Counted from the first letter of the stretch, positions 49,997 to 59,923 are shown. The stretch is 64,000 nt of DNA from Leadbettera azotonutricia ZAS-9 (GCF_000214355.1 NC_015577.1:1754453-1818452); one strand, 5' to 3'. Numbers and translations are program-made. Notes: generated by a model from the sequence alone, not told the origin.

Positions 49997-52770
49997 TTAT
50001 TGTTTTTAAAGTCCCCATATTTTAATTCTTGCCAGTTTTTTGGTTCAAAAATATTGTCCCTAACATGATAAAACTTTGAATCATCTTCTAAACAGGTTGT
50101 GCCATTATAATAAGACGTATTGGTAAAACCCTCAGTAAATATATAAATACCCTCTTTCTTATCCGCAGTAAGTTTATTCTTGGTAAAAGGATTTGTAGGA
50201 TTTACAATATTGCCTTCAAGAGCAAGAAGGGGAATATCTGCATTGGTCATAAATTCATTATTTATTTTTAATTTGCTATTGTCAGAAAAATTCTTGACCA
50301 AAAGAATTGGATTATATGAAAGAATATGATTGTTTTGAAATGAAGTGAAATCAGGGTTGGTTATACCACTTTCACCATGATCAGACACGATAATAATAAG
50401 GGTATTATCCCAGACACCTTCAGAACGGAGATAATCAAACCACTTACTCAATAAGATATAGGATGATGAATTTACATGATAATATTTATAAGAATTATTG
50501 CCAAAAAAATTATCTCCATGTTCTATAATTTCAGCAGGTATAGTAAAATCAGGGTATTGTAAATAAGAAGGTTCATGAGTCAAATCATTAATCATAATAG
50601 TAAAAGTATTATTTTGTTCCTTGTTATTATCGTTAATTTTTGTAAGTTCAGGGAGATAATAAAGGGTGGAATAGCTATTTAATGCCGAGGTAGATACGTG
50701 GCTGCTTAAAGTATAGTCTACTGAGGACCAATACTTACCATTCTGATAAATAATATCCCTAAATGAACAAAGAGTTGTTTCGAGAATACTGAAAAGCAGA
50801 AAATTCCTTTTTAGTAAAAGATCAATTCGGGAAGTATCTTTGTATTTTTCAAGCTCTAATACTTCATGGATATATTTAGTATTATATAATCCTTGAATAT
50901 TTTGCCCCTTTATATCATATTTCCCGTAAAAATCTGAAATCTTGCTTTCCCCATAGTCTATATAGGGCATATCAGTAATTGTAATATCATAATTTTCTTT
51001 TTTAAATAGCAGAGGCAAAAGAAGTATTGCTTCATTTTGTTTGTCTTTCATTAGTATATTGGAACGCTTATTCATATTGTATGTTGAATATTCATAGCCG
51101 CCAAAAAGTGGGGGAGCGCCAAATAAAGTCCGTCGGTAAAAAGAAAGAATATTGGGATAATAAGTAAAACCATTATATGCTTTTGCAACATCCGGCCTTT
51201 TTTCAGTTAATATCTTAAAATAAGAATTTACTGCCGTATCTAACATGATAATAAAAATATTTTTACCTGTTTTACTTAAAGTGAAAATTGGTTTTATAGT
51301 CATATTATCAGAATTCGTTTCAGTTTTTGCTATTTGTTCTCGTATTTCAAAATCATGTTCAACGATTTTTTTAATGGAAAAGAGTTTACTACCTGAAAGA
51401 AAAGTGATACTTAAAACGCAAAGTATTAAAAAAATAGTAATTGCGCCTGATTTTTTTAAATAAATTACTAAAAGAAAAATAGCAAATATTCCGATACAGG
51501 CAAGAATATTCAAAATTTGAACGTTAGGGGTACCTGCAAGATACTGTCCCGATCGGAGCTGAAAATTCAGAGTCTGTGAAATAATACCGTAATTGCTACT
51601 AAATATAAATAAGTTTATAAATGCCGTAATGGCGGTGACTGAAGCAATCATGGCAAAAATACTTTTAAGTTTTTTGGGAGAAAGGAAAAAGATATAGAGG
51701 GGCCAAAATAGAAAAAAGCCCACCGCCTGCACTGCTGGATAAATAAGGATCGTAAAAAGGTTTTTGATGTTTTCAATAGTGGCAAACTGGATAGGGTCTG
51801 AGGAAACAATATTAAAAGGAATATAACATCCTACAAGAATTAAAAGGCAAAAACAAGAGAAAGTCATAATAACAAGACTGTTTTGTAAATTATTGAAAAG
51901 AAAGAAAAATTTGGGTTTTATAAACCGATTTAATAGAAAGATAAAAAATGGAATACAGGCAAAAAAGATAAAAATCGCAACGGCAAATAATTTATTTCTG
52001 GCCGCCCTCATGGGTTCGTTATAGCGAATAAAAACTACATAAATCATGAAGAAGGCGAATAATAAACATCCTAAAAAATAAATAATTTTAAAAGGATTTT
52101 TTATCTTAAATAAAATATTTTTTACTAAAGAGAAAATATTGTTAAATGTCCAGTAAAGTACCAAAACTGATGGGGAATTGTAAAGAAGGACGAGAAAGAC
52201 CAAAGACATAAGGTAGAGCTGGACCTTGTCTTTTAAGGGGAATCCTCGGCTGTAAATAAGCCCTGCCCCAATGTTGATAATGGTCATTAATACAGGGAGT
52301 GCATTGATTTTGAAACTGCTTATAGTGAACAAAGCATCAGGAGCACTCAAATCTCTTAAAATAAAAAGAGACCTTCCATTTAATATGTCGAGGTGAGAAA
52401 GGAAGGTATAGGCCGCAATAAAAAAAGGTATCTGTATTAAAAGACTTAAAGAACTCCTTAAGGCCATTATGGGATGATAATGATTTTCCCGATAATGCAT
52501 GGACAGGATCATATACCGTTCATCGCCTTTAAAGTATTTTTTAATATCGGCGGCACGAGGTGCCAACCTTTTCTGAATATCCCGTTCAGCCTCTTGGAGT
52601 TTTTCCGCCTTGGTATAAAGAGGAAGGCAAAGCAAATTGACGGTTATACTCAGGCCCGCAAGGGAAACCCCAATATTGTCTTTGAAAACAGAAACCGATA
52701 GTATCATGTAAACACATTCAAGGAGAAGTTTAATGGGATAAATGATTATATTAAAAAGAATATCAAGCAT
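49993..52770 (-). CDS. YidC/Oxa1-like membrane domain fused to LTA-synthase/sulfatase-like domain (copy 2)
   Basis: A 925-residue paralogue of the protein encoded at 40.1 kb with the same layout. The YidC-like part (1-230) has LSITVNLLCLPLY (again Asn45 for the insertase Arg), GDERYMILSMHYRENHYHPIMALRSS, LIQIPFFIAAYTFL and PSVLVLYWTFNNIFSL. A polytopic middle follows. The sulfatase-like domain has Asp511 (IIMLDTAV), Thr548 (SFYRRTLFG) aligned with Thr526 of copy 1, and Asp797-His798 in VSDHGESG. AT-rich codons, unlike copy 1. It overlaps the TagB/F-like gene by eight bases and the propeller gene by four. Confidence 0.85.
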   Translation of the reverse strand: MLDILFNIIIYPIKLLLECVYMILSVSVFKDNIGVSLAGLSITVNLLCLPLYTKAEKLQEAERDIQKRLAPRAADIKKYFKGDERYMILSMHYRENHYHPIMALRSSLSLLIQIPFFIAAYTFLSHLDILNGRSLFILRDLSAPDALFTISSFKINALPVLMTIINIGAGLIYSRGFPLKDKVQLYLMSLVFLVLLYNSPSVLVLYWTFNNIFSLVKNILFKIKNPFKIIYFLGCLLFAFFMIYVVFIRYNEPMRAARNKLFAVAIFIFFACIPFFIFLLNRFIKPKFFFLFNNLQNSLVIMTFSCFCLLILVGCYIPFNIVSSDPIQFATIENIKNLFTILIYPAVQAVGFFLFWPLYIFFLSPKKLKSIFAMIASVTAITAFINLFIFSSNYGIISQTLNFQLRSGQYLAGTPNVQILNILACIGIFAIFLLVIYLKKSGAITIFLILCVLSITFLSGSKLFSIKKIVEHDFEIREQIAKTETNSDNMTIKPIFTLSKTGKNIFIIMLDTAVNSYFKILTEKRPDVAKAYNGFTYYPNILSFYRRTLFGAPPLFGGYEYSTYNMNKRSNILMKDKQNEAILLLPLLFKKENYDITITDMPYIDYGESKISDFYGKYDIKGQNIQGLYNTKYIHEVLELEKYKDTSRIDLLLKRNFLLFSILETTLCSFRDIIYQNGKYWSSVDYTLSSHVSTSALNSYSTLYYLPELTKINDNNKEQNNTFTIMINDLTHEPSYLQYPDFTIPAEIIEHGDNFFGNNSYKYYHVNSSSYILLSKWFDYLRSEGVWDNTLIIIVSDHGESGITNPDFTSFQNNHILSYNPILLVKNFSDNSKLKINNEFMTNADIPLLALEGNIVNPTNPFTKNKLTADKKEGIYIFTEGFTNTSYYNGTTCLEDDSKFYHVRDNIFEPKNWQELKYGDFKNNK

Positions 52771-53992
52771 CTTTTAAGATCCGTTCTCTTGTTGAAACCA
52801 AGAAATCCACTGTCCGTACCGCACTTTCGCCTATATACTGCCATGCCGTTTCTTTTGCCATTTTACGGGCGGCCTGCAATTCTTCGATGGCAGAAGCTTT
52901 TTTTATAATTTCTTCTATATTACATAATTCAGCCTCTTTTAATTCAATACCAAAAGTTTTCAAGGCTTCAAATTTCCATGGAGGGGTGTCTAGATCACTG
53001 TCATCATACATTTTGATATTATAATGAGCGGTAGTATAAATTACTGGTTTATTAAAAAGAAAAATATAATTGAGAACAATAGAAGAAAAATCTGAAATCA
53101 TTATATCTGAATGGGAAAGAGAAATTAATTCGTTAAGAGAATTATCCCATTCAATATTTTTATTATCCTTGTACCGTGTTTCAAGGCGGGAAAGCATCTC
53201 GGTTTCCTGTTTTTTACTCTGGGGATGAGGGCGGATAATAATGCGCCAGCTGGTTTTTACCAGAGGGTCAAGAAGATTTTCGCCAAAGGCTTTTAATAAA
53301 GTTCCTTCTCCCCAGGAGGGAGAAATCAGGACGGTAAAGATATGATTCTCTTCAGCAGGAATGGACTTGATTTTATCGTTATATACATCAAGGTAGGTAC
53401 ATCCGACTACCGGAAGTTCCTTTTTTGGCGTACCTCTTTTGGCTTCAAGAAGCCTGAGTTCTGCCACTTGATATTCCCCGGTAAGGAGTACTGAATCAAA
53501 CCAATCTGTACCAAAAAGACGATAGCTTGTAGGATCATCGGGACTATGGAGTATATGGGCATAATGAGACACGCCTTTAGATCTTTTAAGCTGATAAACT
53601 TCAAGGCCGGGTGTGGTCATAAGACATATATCAGCTTCGAGCAGATTTAAATGCGCAAAGGCCTTGTTGCCTTCACCGATATATATACCTTTAATATACT
53701 GATAGCTTTCGTTGAAGAAATGATCTTTTTCTGCTGAAGTTAAATAGGTAACATTTATATTCTTTTTTTCAAATTCATCAAGAATGGGTTTGAATATATT
53801 CCAATATTGAGACCCTTCACAATAAATAACAAATGATTCATGATTTGCTGCTTCTTTGTTATTTGATCCTGAAAAAAAGAATTTTATTTTGATGATCAAT
53901 GCTCGTGAAAAAAAATAAAGAGCCGCCGCTAATCCCATAATTATGGAGAAAAGCATACTTCCAGTTCCGGGGTCAATGTAGAGTAAAAACAT
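52763..53992 (-). CDS. Membrane-anchored CDP-glycerol glycerophosphotransferase-like protein (copy 2)
   Basis: A 409-residue paralogue of the 42.8-kb protein. It begins with a hairpin membrane anchor bearing YIDPGTGSMLFS and lacks the longer signal of copy 1. The TagB/TagF-type domain follows: FVIYCEGSQYWNIFKPIL, LMTTPGLEVYQLKRSKGVSHYAH, VVGCTYLDV, ISPSWGEG, IIIRPHPQS and ISDFSSIVLNYIFLFNKPVIY. Gene order relative to the YidC-sulfatase is reversed compared with copy 1 (here it comes first in the transcript), yet the two stay adjacent and overlapping. Confidence 0.85.
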   Translation of the reverse strand: MFLLYIDPGTGSMLFSIIMGLAAALYFFSRALIIKIKFFFSGSNNKEAANHESFVIYCEGSQYWNIFKPILDEFEKKNINVTYLTSAEKDHFFNESYQYIKGIYIGEGNKAFAHLNLLEADICLMTTPGLEVYQLKRSKGVSHYAHILHSPDDPTSYRLFGTDWFDSVLLTGEYQVAELRLLEAKRGTPKKELPVVGCTYLDVYNDKIKSIPAEENHIFTVLISPSWGEGTLLKAFGENLLDPLVKTSWRIIIRPHPQSKKQETEMLSRLETRYKDNKNIEWDNSLNELISLSHSDIMISDFSSIVLNYIFLFNKPVIYTTAHYNIKMYDDSDLDTPPWKFEALKTFGIELKEAELCNIEEIIKKASAIEELQAARKMAKETAWQYIGESAVRTVDFLVSTRERILKDA

Positions 53993-54007
53993 AAATTGAA
54001 GTTCCTG

Positions 54008-54485
54008 TTATTTTTTGAATGATTTAGTATTAAAAGAAACAGTTAAATCAACCACAGTAACATTATGCATTAAGGTCATTGTGTAATCCCATTTATAAGG
54101 GAAATCGGAAGCCCTATATAGATCTATAATTCTATTTTTATGAGTTTCTGGAATTATATACCAAATATCGTTATTGCCTTCTATTATATAAAAAATATTG
54201 AGGAACGAAAGTCAATAATTTTTTTAAAATAGGCGTAAGAGCAGAATAGGTTAAATTAGGAAATAATTCAATAACACCAAGAATACTGTTTCCGGTTCCG
54301 ATCTGTTGTTCAATAAATATGTATGCTTTCCCATTAAATTTTATGGGAAATGGAACAGCCCATATATAATTGGTTAGTGGCACAATATGGGTCAAAATAG
54401 AACCCTTGCGGTCACACACCAGAAGAGACCATTGTTCACAAAAAAATGTTCTGATGAATTTGCGCTTAATACGATACAAAATCAA
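54008..54485 (-). pseudogene. Truncated, frameshifted copy of the beta-propeller-like gene
   Basis: The minus strand encodes EQWSLLVCDRKGS, FNGKAYIFIEQQIG and LGVIELFPNLT, close to the intact gene at 49.1-50.0 kb. The frame breaks near 54215, where the sequence resumes in another frame as IPETHKNRIIDLYRASDFPYKW and MTLMHNV, nearly identical at DNA level to the intact copy, then diverges at about 54045 and stops. About 150 C-terminal residues are absent. Its TTG start overlaps the glycosyltransferase stop (TTGA), as the intact copy overlaps its own upstream gene. Confidence 0.8.
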
Positions 54486-55603
54486 TTAGGATTTGCATTT
54501 TTATTTATAGCATTTTCAAATACTTGTAAATATTCATGGCATATTTTTTCTTTGTCAAATCGCTCAACCGCTTCTTTAAGCAATACATAGGGAGTTGGAC
54601 TAATAATTTGTTTCAGAATTGCTTTTTTTAATGAGTCAAGATCGCCAGGTATGACCAAAATACCGTATTTTCCGTCGGCCAATATTTCACGCATAGCTCC
54701 TTTTGAATCATAAGCAACAACGGGGGTACCACAGGCCATTGCCTCAGGCAGTACATATCCAAATCCTTCATACAGAGAAGTCTGTACAAAAACATCCGCT
54801 TTAGAATAATAATCATAAGGGTTTAAAACTGAACCGGGCATATGGATTGCATTTTCAAGATTTAATGATTTTATTAGGGCTTCAAGATTTGTCCGCTCCT
54901 CGCCTTCCCCTATAATCGTTAATTCGGCCTCTGGATATTCGTTATATATCAATGAAAAAACTTGTATGAGGTCGGCAAAGTTTTTCTTTGCAACCAGTCT
55001 ACCGCAACCTATAATACGAATATTTTTATTTTTTGCACGTTCAATATTCTGAGGCAAAAGCATAGGATTATATATTCTTATTATAGAATTTTTATCTAGC
55101 TTAATTTTTTTAATTAAATCATCTTTTGTACATTCAGAATTCGCTATGACAAAAGGAGCTTTTTTATACCATCGTTTCATCTCATTTATTTCTTTTCCTT
55201 CATCTTCTACAATTACATCAGCTTCGCGTAAAATTAATGGAAAGTGCTGAGGAAATAGGTTATAAATTTTAGAAGCAATAATATTATCCCTTCGCATAGT
55301 GACCATAAATACATCAGGCGAATCATGGCAAAAATATAATAGAAGACTTAAATAAACGCTAATCTTTCTTTTTAAACGATTAATTATGGTTAAAGAATGG
55401 CTACCGTTATAAAGAACTATTTTTTTTGCGTTTTTAGATAATTGATCTTTATATAAACCGATATCCCGAATAACAATAAAATCTACTTGATATCCCCAGT
55501 TTAGATACGTGTTTGCCAAGGTAACCATTACCCGCTCAGCTCCGCCTTCACTAAAAGAGTCAACCAATAAACTTATGCGTTTTAATTTTTCTGTAGAATT
55601 CAT
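54482..55603 (-). CDS. GT4-family glycosyltransferase
   Basis: A 373-residue GT-B enzyme. LLVDSFSEGGAERVMVTLANTY is the classic acceptor-side glycine-rich start; READVIVEDEGKE and FVIANSECTKDDLIKK follow. The donor half has IRIIGCGRLVAKKNFADLIQVF, ELTIIGEGEERTNLEAL and VFVQTSLYEGFGYVLPEAMACGTPVVAYD with the E-x7-E pattern. AT-rich. It follows the SDR gene and ends overlapping the propeller pseudogene. Confidence 0.9.
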   Translation of the reverse strand: MNSTEKLKRISLLVDSFSEGGAERVMVTLANTYLNWGYQVDFIVIRDIGLYKDQLSKNAKKIVLYNGSHSLTIINRLKRKISVYLSLLLYFCHDSPDVFMVTMRRDNIIASKIYNLFPQHFPLILREADVIVEDEGKEINEMKRWYKKAPFVIANSECTKDDLIKKIKLDKNSIIRIYNPMLLPQNIERAKNKNIRIIGCGRLVAKKNFADLIQVFSLIYNEYPEAELTIIGEGEERTNLEALIKSLNLENAIHMPGSVLNPYDYYSKADVFVQTSLYEGFGYVLPEAMACGTPVVAYDSKGAMREILADGKYGILVIPGDLDSLKKAILKQIISPTPYVLLKEAVERFDKEKICHEYLQVFENAINKNANPN

Positions 55604-55606
55604 ATA

Positions 55607-56581
55607 TTAATTAAGAATGGCGTCTAAGGTAGCTTGAACAGCCTGATTTGAATTATATTTAGCAATCCATCCTCTTTGGTGGATCTTTGTTAAATCATAT
55701 TTAAAAGTAGGGACATCACCTTTCCATCCCCTGTCGCTACCTGTATAAGTATATTTTACTTCTTTTAACCCCATTTTAATACATATCATATCTGCAATAT
55801 CCTTGACTGAAGTAGAACCTTCTACACCAACATTATAAATATTTATACCTTTTTCACTACTAAAGGCAAGCATCAAAATTACTTCTATGAGATCATCTAT
55901 ATATATATAAGGCTTGCTTTGCGTACCATTGCCTAATATTTCTAATTTCGAACTATTTAATTTTAATTTTTTAATAAAATCAAATATAACACCATGAGTT
56001 AAATTTGGGCCTATGACATTGGGGAATCGAAAAATAGTTACATCCAAATCATTCATATATCCGAATGATGAAATGAAAGCTTCAGATGCAAGTTTTGCAC
56101 CCCCATAATATGAAATAGGCATTAATGATCCTGCATTCTCAGAAAGAAAAACATTAGTCTGTTCTCCATACACTGCGGAAGTGGACGAGAAAAATAATTT
56201 TTTTAATTTTTTTTGACGCATAAATTCTAAAATTGAATAAGTCGTTTGAAAAGTATTTTTAAAATCAATTGTTGGATCATTTGCTCCTGCCCGAATATCA
56301 GAATTGGCAGCTAAGTGAAAAATATAATCAATATTTTCTTTTGACGTAAAATTCAGTAACGATTTAATATTTGAAATATCTTCCTCAAAGAGTATAAAAT
56401 TCTGATTCGTCAAAAAAGAAGCAATGTTTTCTTTATTGCCTAAAATCATATTATCAATACAAATTACTTTATTATTATTGTTTAGAAGATTTTTAATTAG
56501 GTTGCTTCCAATAAAACCTGCTCCACCTGTTACTAAAAATGTTTTCAAATTTTTATCCTTTGTGTATAAATTAAGATCCAA
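55607..56581 (-). CDS. NAD-dependent epimerase/dehydratase (extended SDR)
   Basis: A 324-residue nucleotide-sugar epimerase or dehydratase. The NAD loop is FLVTGGAGFIGSNL (about 15-28); the active site has SSTSAVYGE and YYGGAK (the YxxxK pair). FRFPNVIGPNLTHGVIFDF and SKPYIYIDDLIEVI are typical of UDP-glucose-4-epimerase-like proteins. It overlaps the heptose kinase gene by 11 bases, so its substrate may be a GDP-heptose, although UDP-hexose is equally possible from sequence alone. Confidence 0.85.
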   Translation of the reverse strand: MDLNLYTKDKNLKTFLVTGGAGFIGSNLIKNLLNNNNKVICIDNMILGNKENIASFLTNQNFILFEEDISNIKSLLNFTSKENIDYIFHLAANSDIRAGANDPTIDFKNTFQTTYSILEFMRQKKLKKLFFSSTSAVYGEQTNVFLSENAGSLMPISYYGGAKLASEAFISSFGYMNDLDVTIFRFPNVIGPNLTHGVIFDFIKKLKLNSSKLEILGNGTQSKPYIYIDDLIEVILMLAFSSEKGINIYNVGVEGSTSVKDIADMICIKMGLKEVKYTYTGSDRGWKGDVPTFKYDLTKIHQRGWIAKYNSNQAVQATLDAILN

Positions 56582-57545
56582 TATAAATTATAGTTGATCC
56601 TTGTCGTTCAAAGTCGAATTTTTGTTCTGGGATATTTATTGCACTTCGTACTTTATCTTGTTTTGACTCAGGAACATAGAGCAGCAAAAATCCACCGCTA
56701 CCTGCTCCGAGAAGCTTCCCACCTATTGCACCATTGTCCAAGGCTATTTGATAATACTTGTCAATTTCCATATTAGTAATGCCCTCTGCAAGAGAACGCT
56801 TAAGCATCCAGCTTTCATGAAGTATTTTTCCTAATGTATCAATTTCATTATTTTGAAGTGAAATTCTTAGATCTTGAGCTAATTGACATATTTTTATTAA
56901 CTTTTTTTCATATTCTCCTTTTTTAATATTTTCTCTTTGTTCTTCTAGAATTGCAGATGCGCTCCTTGTACCAGAAATATAAAACATCATTAATCGACGT
57001 TGCATATTTATCAGGGATGATTGTTCCATTAATATAGGCTCAACGAAAACGCTGCCATCCGGACGAAAAGTGTAAAAGTTCAAACCACCATATGCTGCGG
57101 CGTATTGGTCTTGTTTCCCAATGGGTTGTTTAAGAACTTCAATTTCTATTTTACATGCTTCTTCAGCAAGACATTCCTTTGATACAAATTTATTTTTATA
57201 ACTATATAAATTATGCAGCAAACCGACTGTAAAGGAACTAGAAGAACCTAAACCGGTTCCAGCAGGTATATCTGCAGTGCTGGTAATTTCAATGCCTGAA
57301 ACGTCCATCTTTTGAAGTATGGCTTTAAAGTAAATATGTTCGATTTCATTTAGATTATCAACAATTTCAGTTTTTGAATATTTAAGAACTGTTTTATCTT
57401 TTTGAAAAGATGGATGAGTTATAATATACATATATTTATTTATACTGGCGCTTAATACAAAACCGCTATTTTTTTTATAAAATGTTGAGATATCACTGCC
57501 ACCACCGCATAAACTGATACGGAATGGAGTACGTGTAATAATCAT
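56571..57545 (-). CDS. hddA: GHMP kinase, likely D-glycero-D-manno-heptose 7-phosphate kinase HddA
   Basis: A 324-residue GHMP kinase. The start TRTPFRISLCGGGSDISTFY and the ATP loop DIPAGTGLGSSSSFTVGLLH are characteristic of the HddA/heptose-kinase group, with KQDQYAAAYGGLN and IGGKLLGAGSGGFLLLYV further on. It phosphorylates the anomeric carbon of heptose 7-phosphate to give the 1,7-bisphosphate. The next enzymes, phosphatase and guanylyltransferase, are fused in the adjacent gene, which it overlaps by four bases, so the assignment is strong. Confidence 0.87.
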   Translation of the reverse strand: MIITRTPFRISLCGGGSDISTFYKKNSGFVLSASINKYMYIITHPSFQKDKTVLKYSKTEIVDNLNEIEHIYFKAILQKMDVSGIEITSTADIPAGTGLGSSSSFTVGLLHNLYSYKNKFVSKECLAEEACKIEIEVLKQPIGKQDQYAAAYGGLNFYTFRPDGSVFVEPILMEQSSLINMQRRLMMFYISGTRSASAILEEQRENIKKGEYEKKLIKICQLAQDLRISLQNNEIDTLGKILHESWMLKRSLAEGITNMEIDKYYQIALDNGAIGGKLLGAGSGGFLLLYVPESKQDKVRSAINIPEQKFDFERQGSTIIYIGS

Positions 57546-58852
57546 GATGTTTCACCTTGCAAAATAGTATTTACAGCATCTAAAATATTTTTGCATACTC
57601 TATCCGGGCTAGCAGTAAATTTTCCATCCAAACCGGCTTGACCAGTTTTTACCAGAACTGTCTTTAGCCCAGCATTTTTGCCTGTCTGAATATCAACTGT
57701 TGTATCTCCAATTATCCATGATTGAGATAAATCAATATTCCATGCTTGTGCACTGCGTGTTATCATTTCGATACTTGGCTTTCGGCATTGGCAAGGAATT
57801 TTATATTCCAAATTTTCACCAGGATAACCCCTATCGGGATGATGAGGACAAAATTGAATATCATCAATAAAAGCACCATCCTGACCAAGAAGGGTACAAA
57901 GTTTTCGATGAATTTCTTGAATATCTTCAATATCGCACAAGCCCCGCGCAACGGATGGCTGATTTGTAATGACAATTGCTAGGTAAGATGAATGATTAAT
58001 CTTTTTTATTGCATCAACAGCAGTATGTTCCAAGATAAGATCATCTGGCTTGTAAATCAGCCCTTTATCCAGATTTATTGTACCATCCCGATCCAAAAAA
58101 ATACATTTTTGTTTCTTTAATAAATTTTTTGCTGAAACTACACCACTGAAAATATCAAGTTCTATTTGAGAAATTCTTTCGATAGTACCTGCATCTTTAA
58201 TATATTCAGTCGATAAATATCCATAAATTTCATCATTTTTTTCAATTTTTTTTGAAATAATATCTTTTTCAAGATCAATTTTACCAGATTTTGGAACATC
58301 TTCAATAACTTTTGATGAAATCAAATATAGGCCAGCATTAACGATATTATTATACCAATATTTCCGTATATTATTCTTAGAGTCAATTTTTATTACTTTT
58401 TTATTGTCATCAAGAATAACAATATCTGAATCAACGGGGTGAGAATTAGGGTGTACGAATAGGGTTATAGAAGAATTTTTCTTTTTGTGATACGAAAGCA
58501 TACGCTCAATATCGATGTCAAATATAGTATCCCCAAAGACAAGCAAGAAATTTTCATTTTTTATAAAAGACGCAATATGTGCTATAGCTCCTGCGGTTCC
58601 TAAAGGAATATTTTCATGAAAATATTGAATGGATACACCAAAGAAATCTCCAGTTCCAAAATATTCTTGAATTGTTTCGCCCAAATGCCCTGTAATTATG
58701 CATATTTCTGTAATAGAGTTAGCTTTTAAACACTCTATCTGCCATTGCAGAATCGGTTTACCGCATACAGGGGCCATTGGTTTGGGGATTTGGTTTCTGG
58801 TAAAGGTAAGAAGACGCGTCCCCTTGCCCCCTGCCATAATTACTGCACGCAT
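57542..58852 (-). CDS. Fusion of heptose-1-phosphate guanylyltransferase (HddC-like) and heptose-bisphosphate phosphatase (GmhB-like)
   Basis: A 436-residue bifunctional protein. Residues 1-235 form a nucleotidyltransferase with AVIMAGGKGTRLLTFTRNQIPKPMAPVCGKP and LVFGDTIFDID. Residues about 245-430 form a HAD-IIIA phosphatase with FLDRDGTIN, VITNQPSVARG, a Cys/His zinc-like loop (FCPHHPDRG, PCQCRKPS) and IIGDTTVDIQTGKNAG, as in GmhB. Together with HddA it can convert heptose 7-phosphate to GDP-heptose. The isomerase GmhA is not in the window. Uridylyl or other nucleotide preference cannot be excluded. Confidence 0.85.
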   Translation of the reverse strand: MRAVIMAGGKGTRLLTFTRNQIPKPMAPVCGKPILQWQIECLKANSITEICIITGHLGETIQEYFGTGDFFGVSIQYFHENIPLGTAGAIAHIASFIKNENFLLVFGDTIFDIDIERMLSYHKKKNSSITLFVHPNSHPVDSDIVILDDNKKVIKIDSKNNIRKYWYNNIVNAGLYLISSKVIEDVPKSGKIDLEKDIISKKIEKNDEIYGYLSTEYIKDAGTIERISQIELDIFSGVVSAKNLLKKQKCIFLDRDGTINLDKGLIYKPDDLILEHTAVDAIKKINHSSYLAIVITNQPSVARGLCDIEDIQEIHRKLCTLLGQDGAFIDDIQFCPHHPDRGYPGENLEYKIPCQCRKPSIEMITRSAQAWNIDLSQSWIIGDTTVDIQTGKNAGLKTVLVKTGQAGLDGKFTASPDRVCKNILDAVNTILQGETS

Positions 58853-58858
58853 ATACGC

Positions 58859-59923
58859 CTAATGTTTAATTTTTTTCCATTTTGATTCAAAAATAGAATT
58901 CTTTCCTATAAGAAAACTAATTTTTAAAAATTTATAGATATTATAAATAAAACAAGCAATGCTGGTATTCTTATTGATAATCCATAAAAATATATCGAAT
59001 CTTTCCCATTTTTTTGTTTGATAGTATCTATTTTTTGATATATCAGGAATGTATTTAAGAAATTCCTCTTTGATTTTTTTTATATAATCCCTTCGTATAA
59101 CAGGAAAATCAGTAAAACAGGTTGATAGCATCCTGCAATAATAACGAGTGTAAAACCAATAATCACATTCATCTTTATAAAGATCGTATAATCCAAGTCT
59201 TTTCATATTATTAAGATACATAATACTTGTAATCATGAGATCAAATCGGTTCTCTGTCGCAGTATTTGAAATTGATTTTTGATTATCGCGATAATGATAA
59301 AGGGGTAAATCAACAATTACAACTTTTTGGGCAATGCAGTATAAAGCATGGGCAATAGGAACATCTTCATGCTGAAGCTTTTCGGCAAAAAAAAGTTCAT
59401 TATCAAAAAATAATTTCTTTTTGATAATATTCATCCATAACGGAGCAGATGCGTTTTTACAAACAAATTTATTGAATTCATTTTTTGATTTTCTTAATGA
59501 TTCAAGAGGGATATGCCGTTCAATATATTGATTCTCTGCTCTATTTCTATAAATTTTAGTAGTAGTTACTATATCTGCTCCACCGATAGATAAAGAAGTA
59601 TTCAAAAGTTTTTCATACATATCCAACTCTATCCAATCATCGCTATCAACAAAGCCAATATATTCGCCCTTTGCAATATTTATTCCTGCATTTCTGGCAG
59701 CTCCCAGTCGTCTGTTTTCTTGAAGGTTAATAATGATAATTCTTTTATCCTTTTCTGCATATTCATTAAGTATTTCAAGGGAATTATCTTTTGATATATC
59801 GTATACACATATAATTTCAATATCTTTTAAAGTCTGACTAATAATAGAATCAAGACATTGCCGAAAATAAAGGGAGCTGTTAAAGACAGGAACGATAATG
59901 CTAACTTTGGTATTTTTGCTCAT
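58859..59923 (-). CDS. GT2-family glycosyltransferase
   Basis: A 354-residue GT-A enzyme. VSIIVPVFNSSLYFRQCLDSI at the start, RRLGAARNAGINIAKGEYIGFVDSDDWIE with the metal-binding DSDD (about 85-105), and FAEKLQHEDVPIAHALY with an acidic catalytic-type ED motif. A basic helical C-terminus. It lies six bases before the HddC-GmhB gene in the same AT-rich transcript. Sugar unknown. Confidence 0.9.
   Translation of the reverse strand: MSKNTKVSIIVPVFNSSLYFRQCLDSIISQTLKDIEIICVYDISKDNSLEILNEYAEKDKRIIIINLQENRRLGAARNAGINIAKGEYIGFVDSDDWIELDMYEKLLNTSLSIGGADIVTTTKIYRNRAENQYIERHIPLESLRKSKNEFNKFVCKNASAPLWMNIIKKKLFFDNELFFAEKLQHEDVPIAHALYCIAQKVVIVDLPLYHYRDNQKSISNTATENRFDLMITSIMYLNNMKRLGLYDLYKDECDYWFYTRYYCRMLSTCFTDFPVIRRDYIKKIKEEFLKYIPDISKNRYYQTKKWERFDIFLWIINKNTSIACFIYNIYKFLKISFLIGKNSIFESKWKKIKH

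Noticed and set aside
53407-53604. Short minus-strand frame within the copy 2 transferase gene
   Set aside because: Out-of-frame shadow; the real gene has all its conserved motifs across this stretch.
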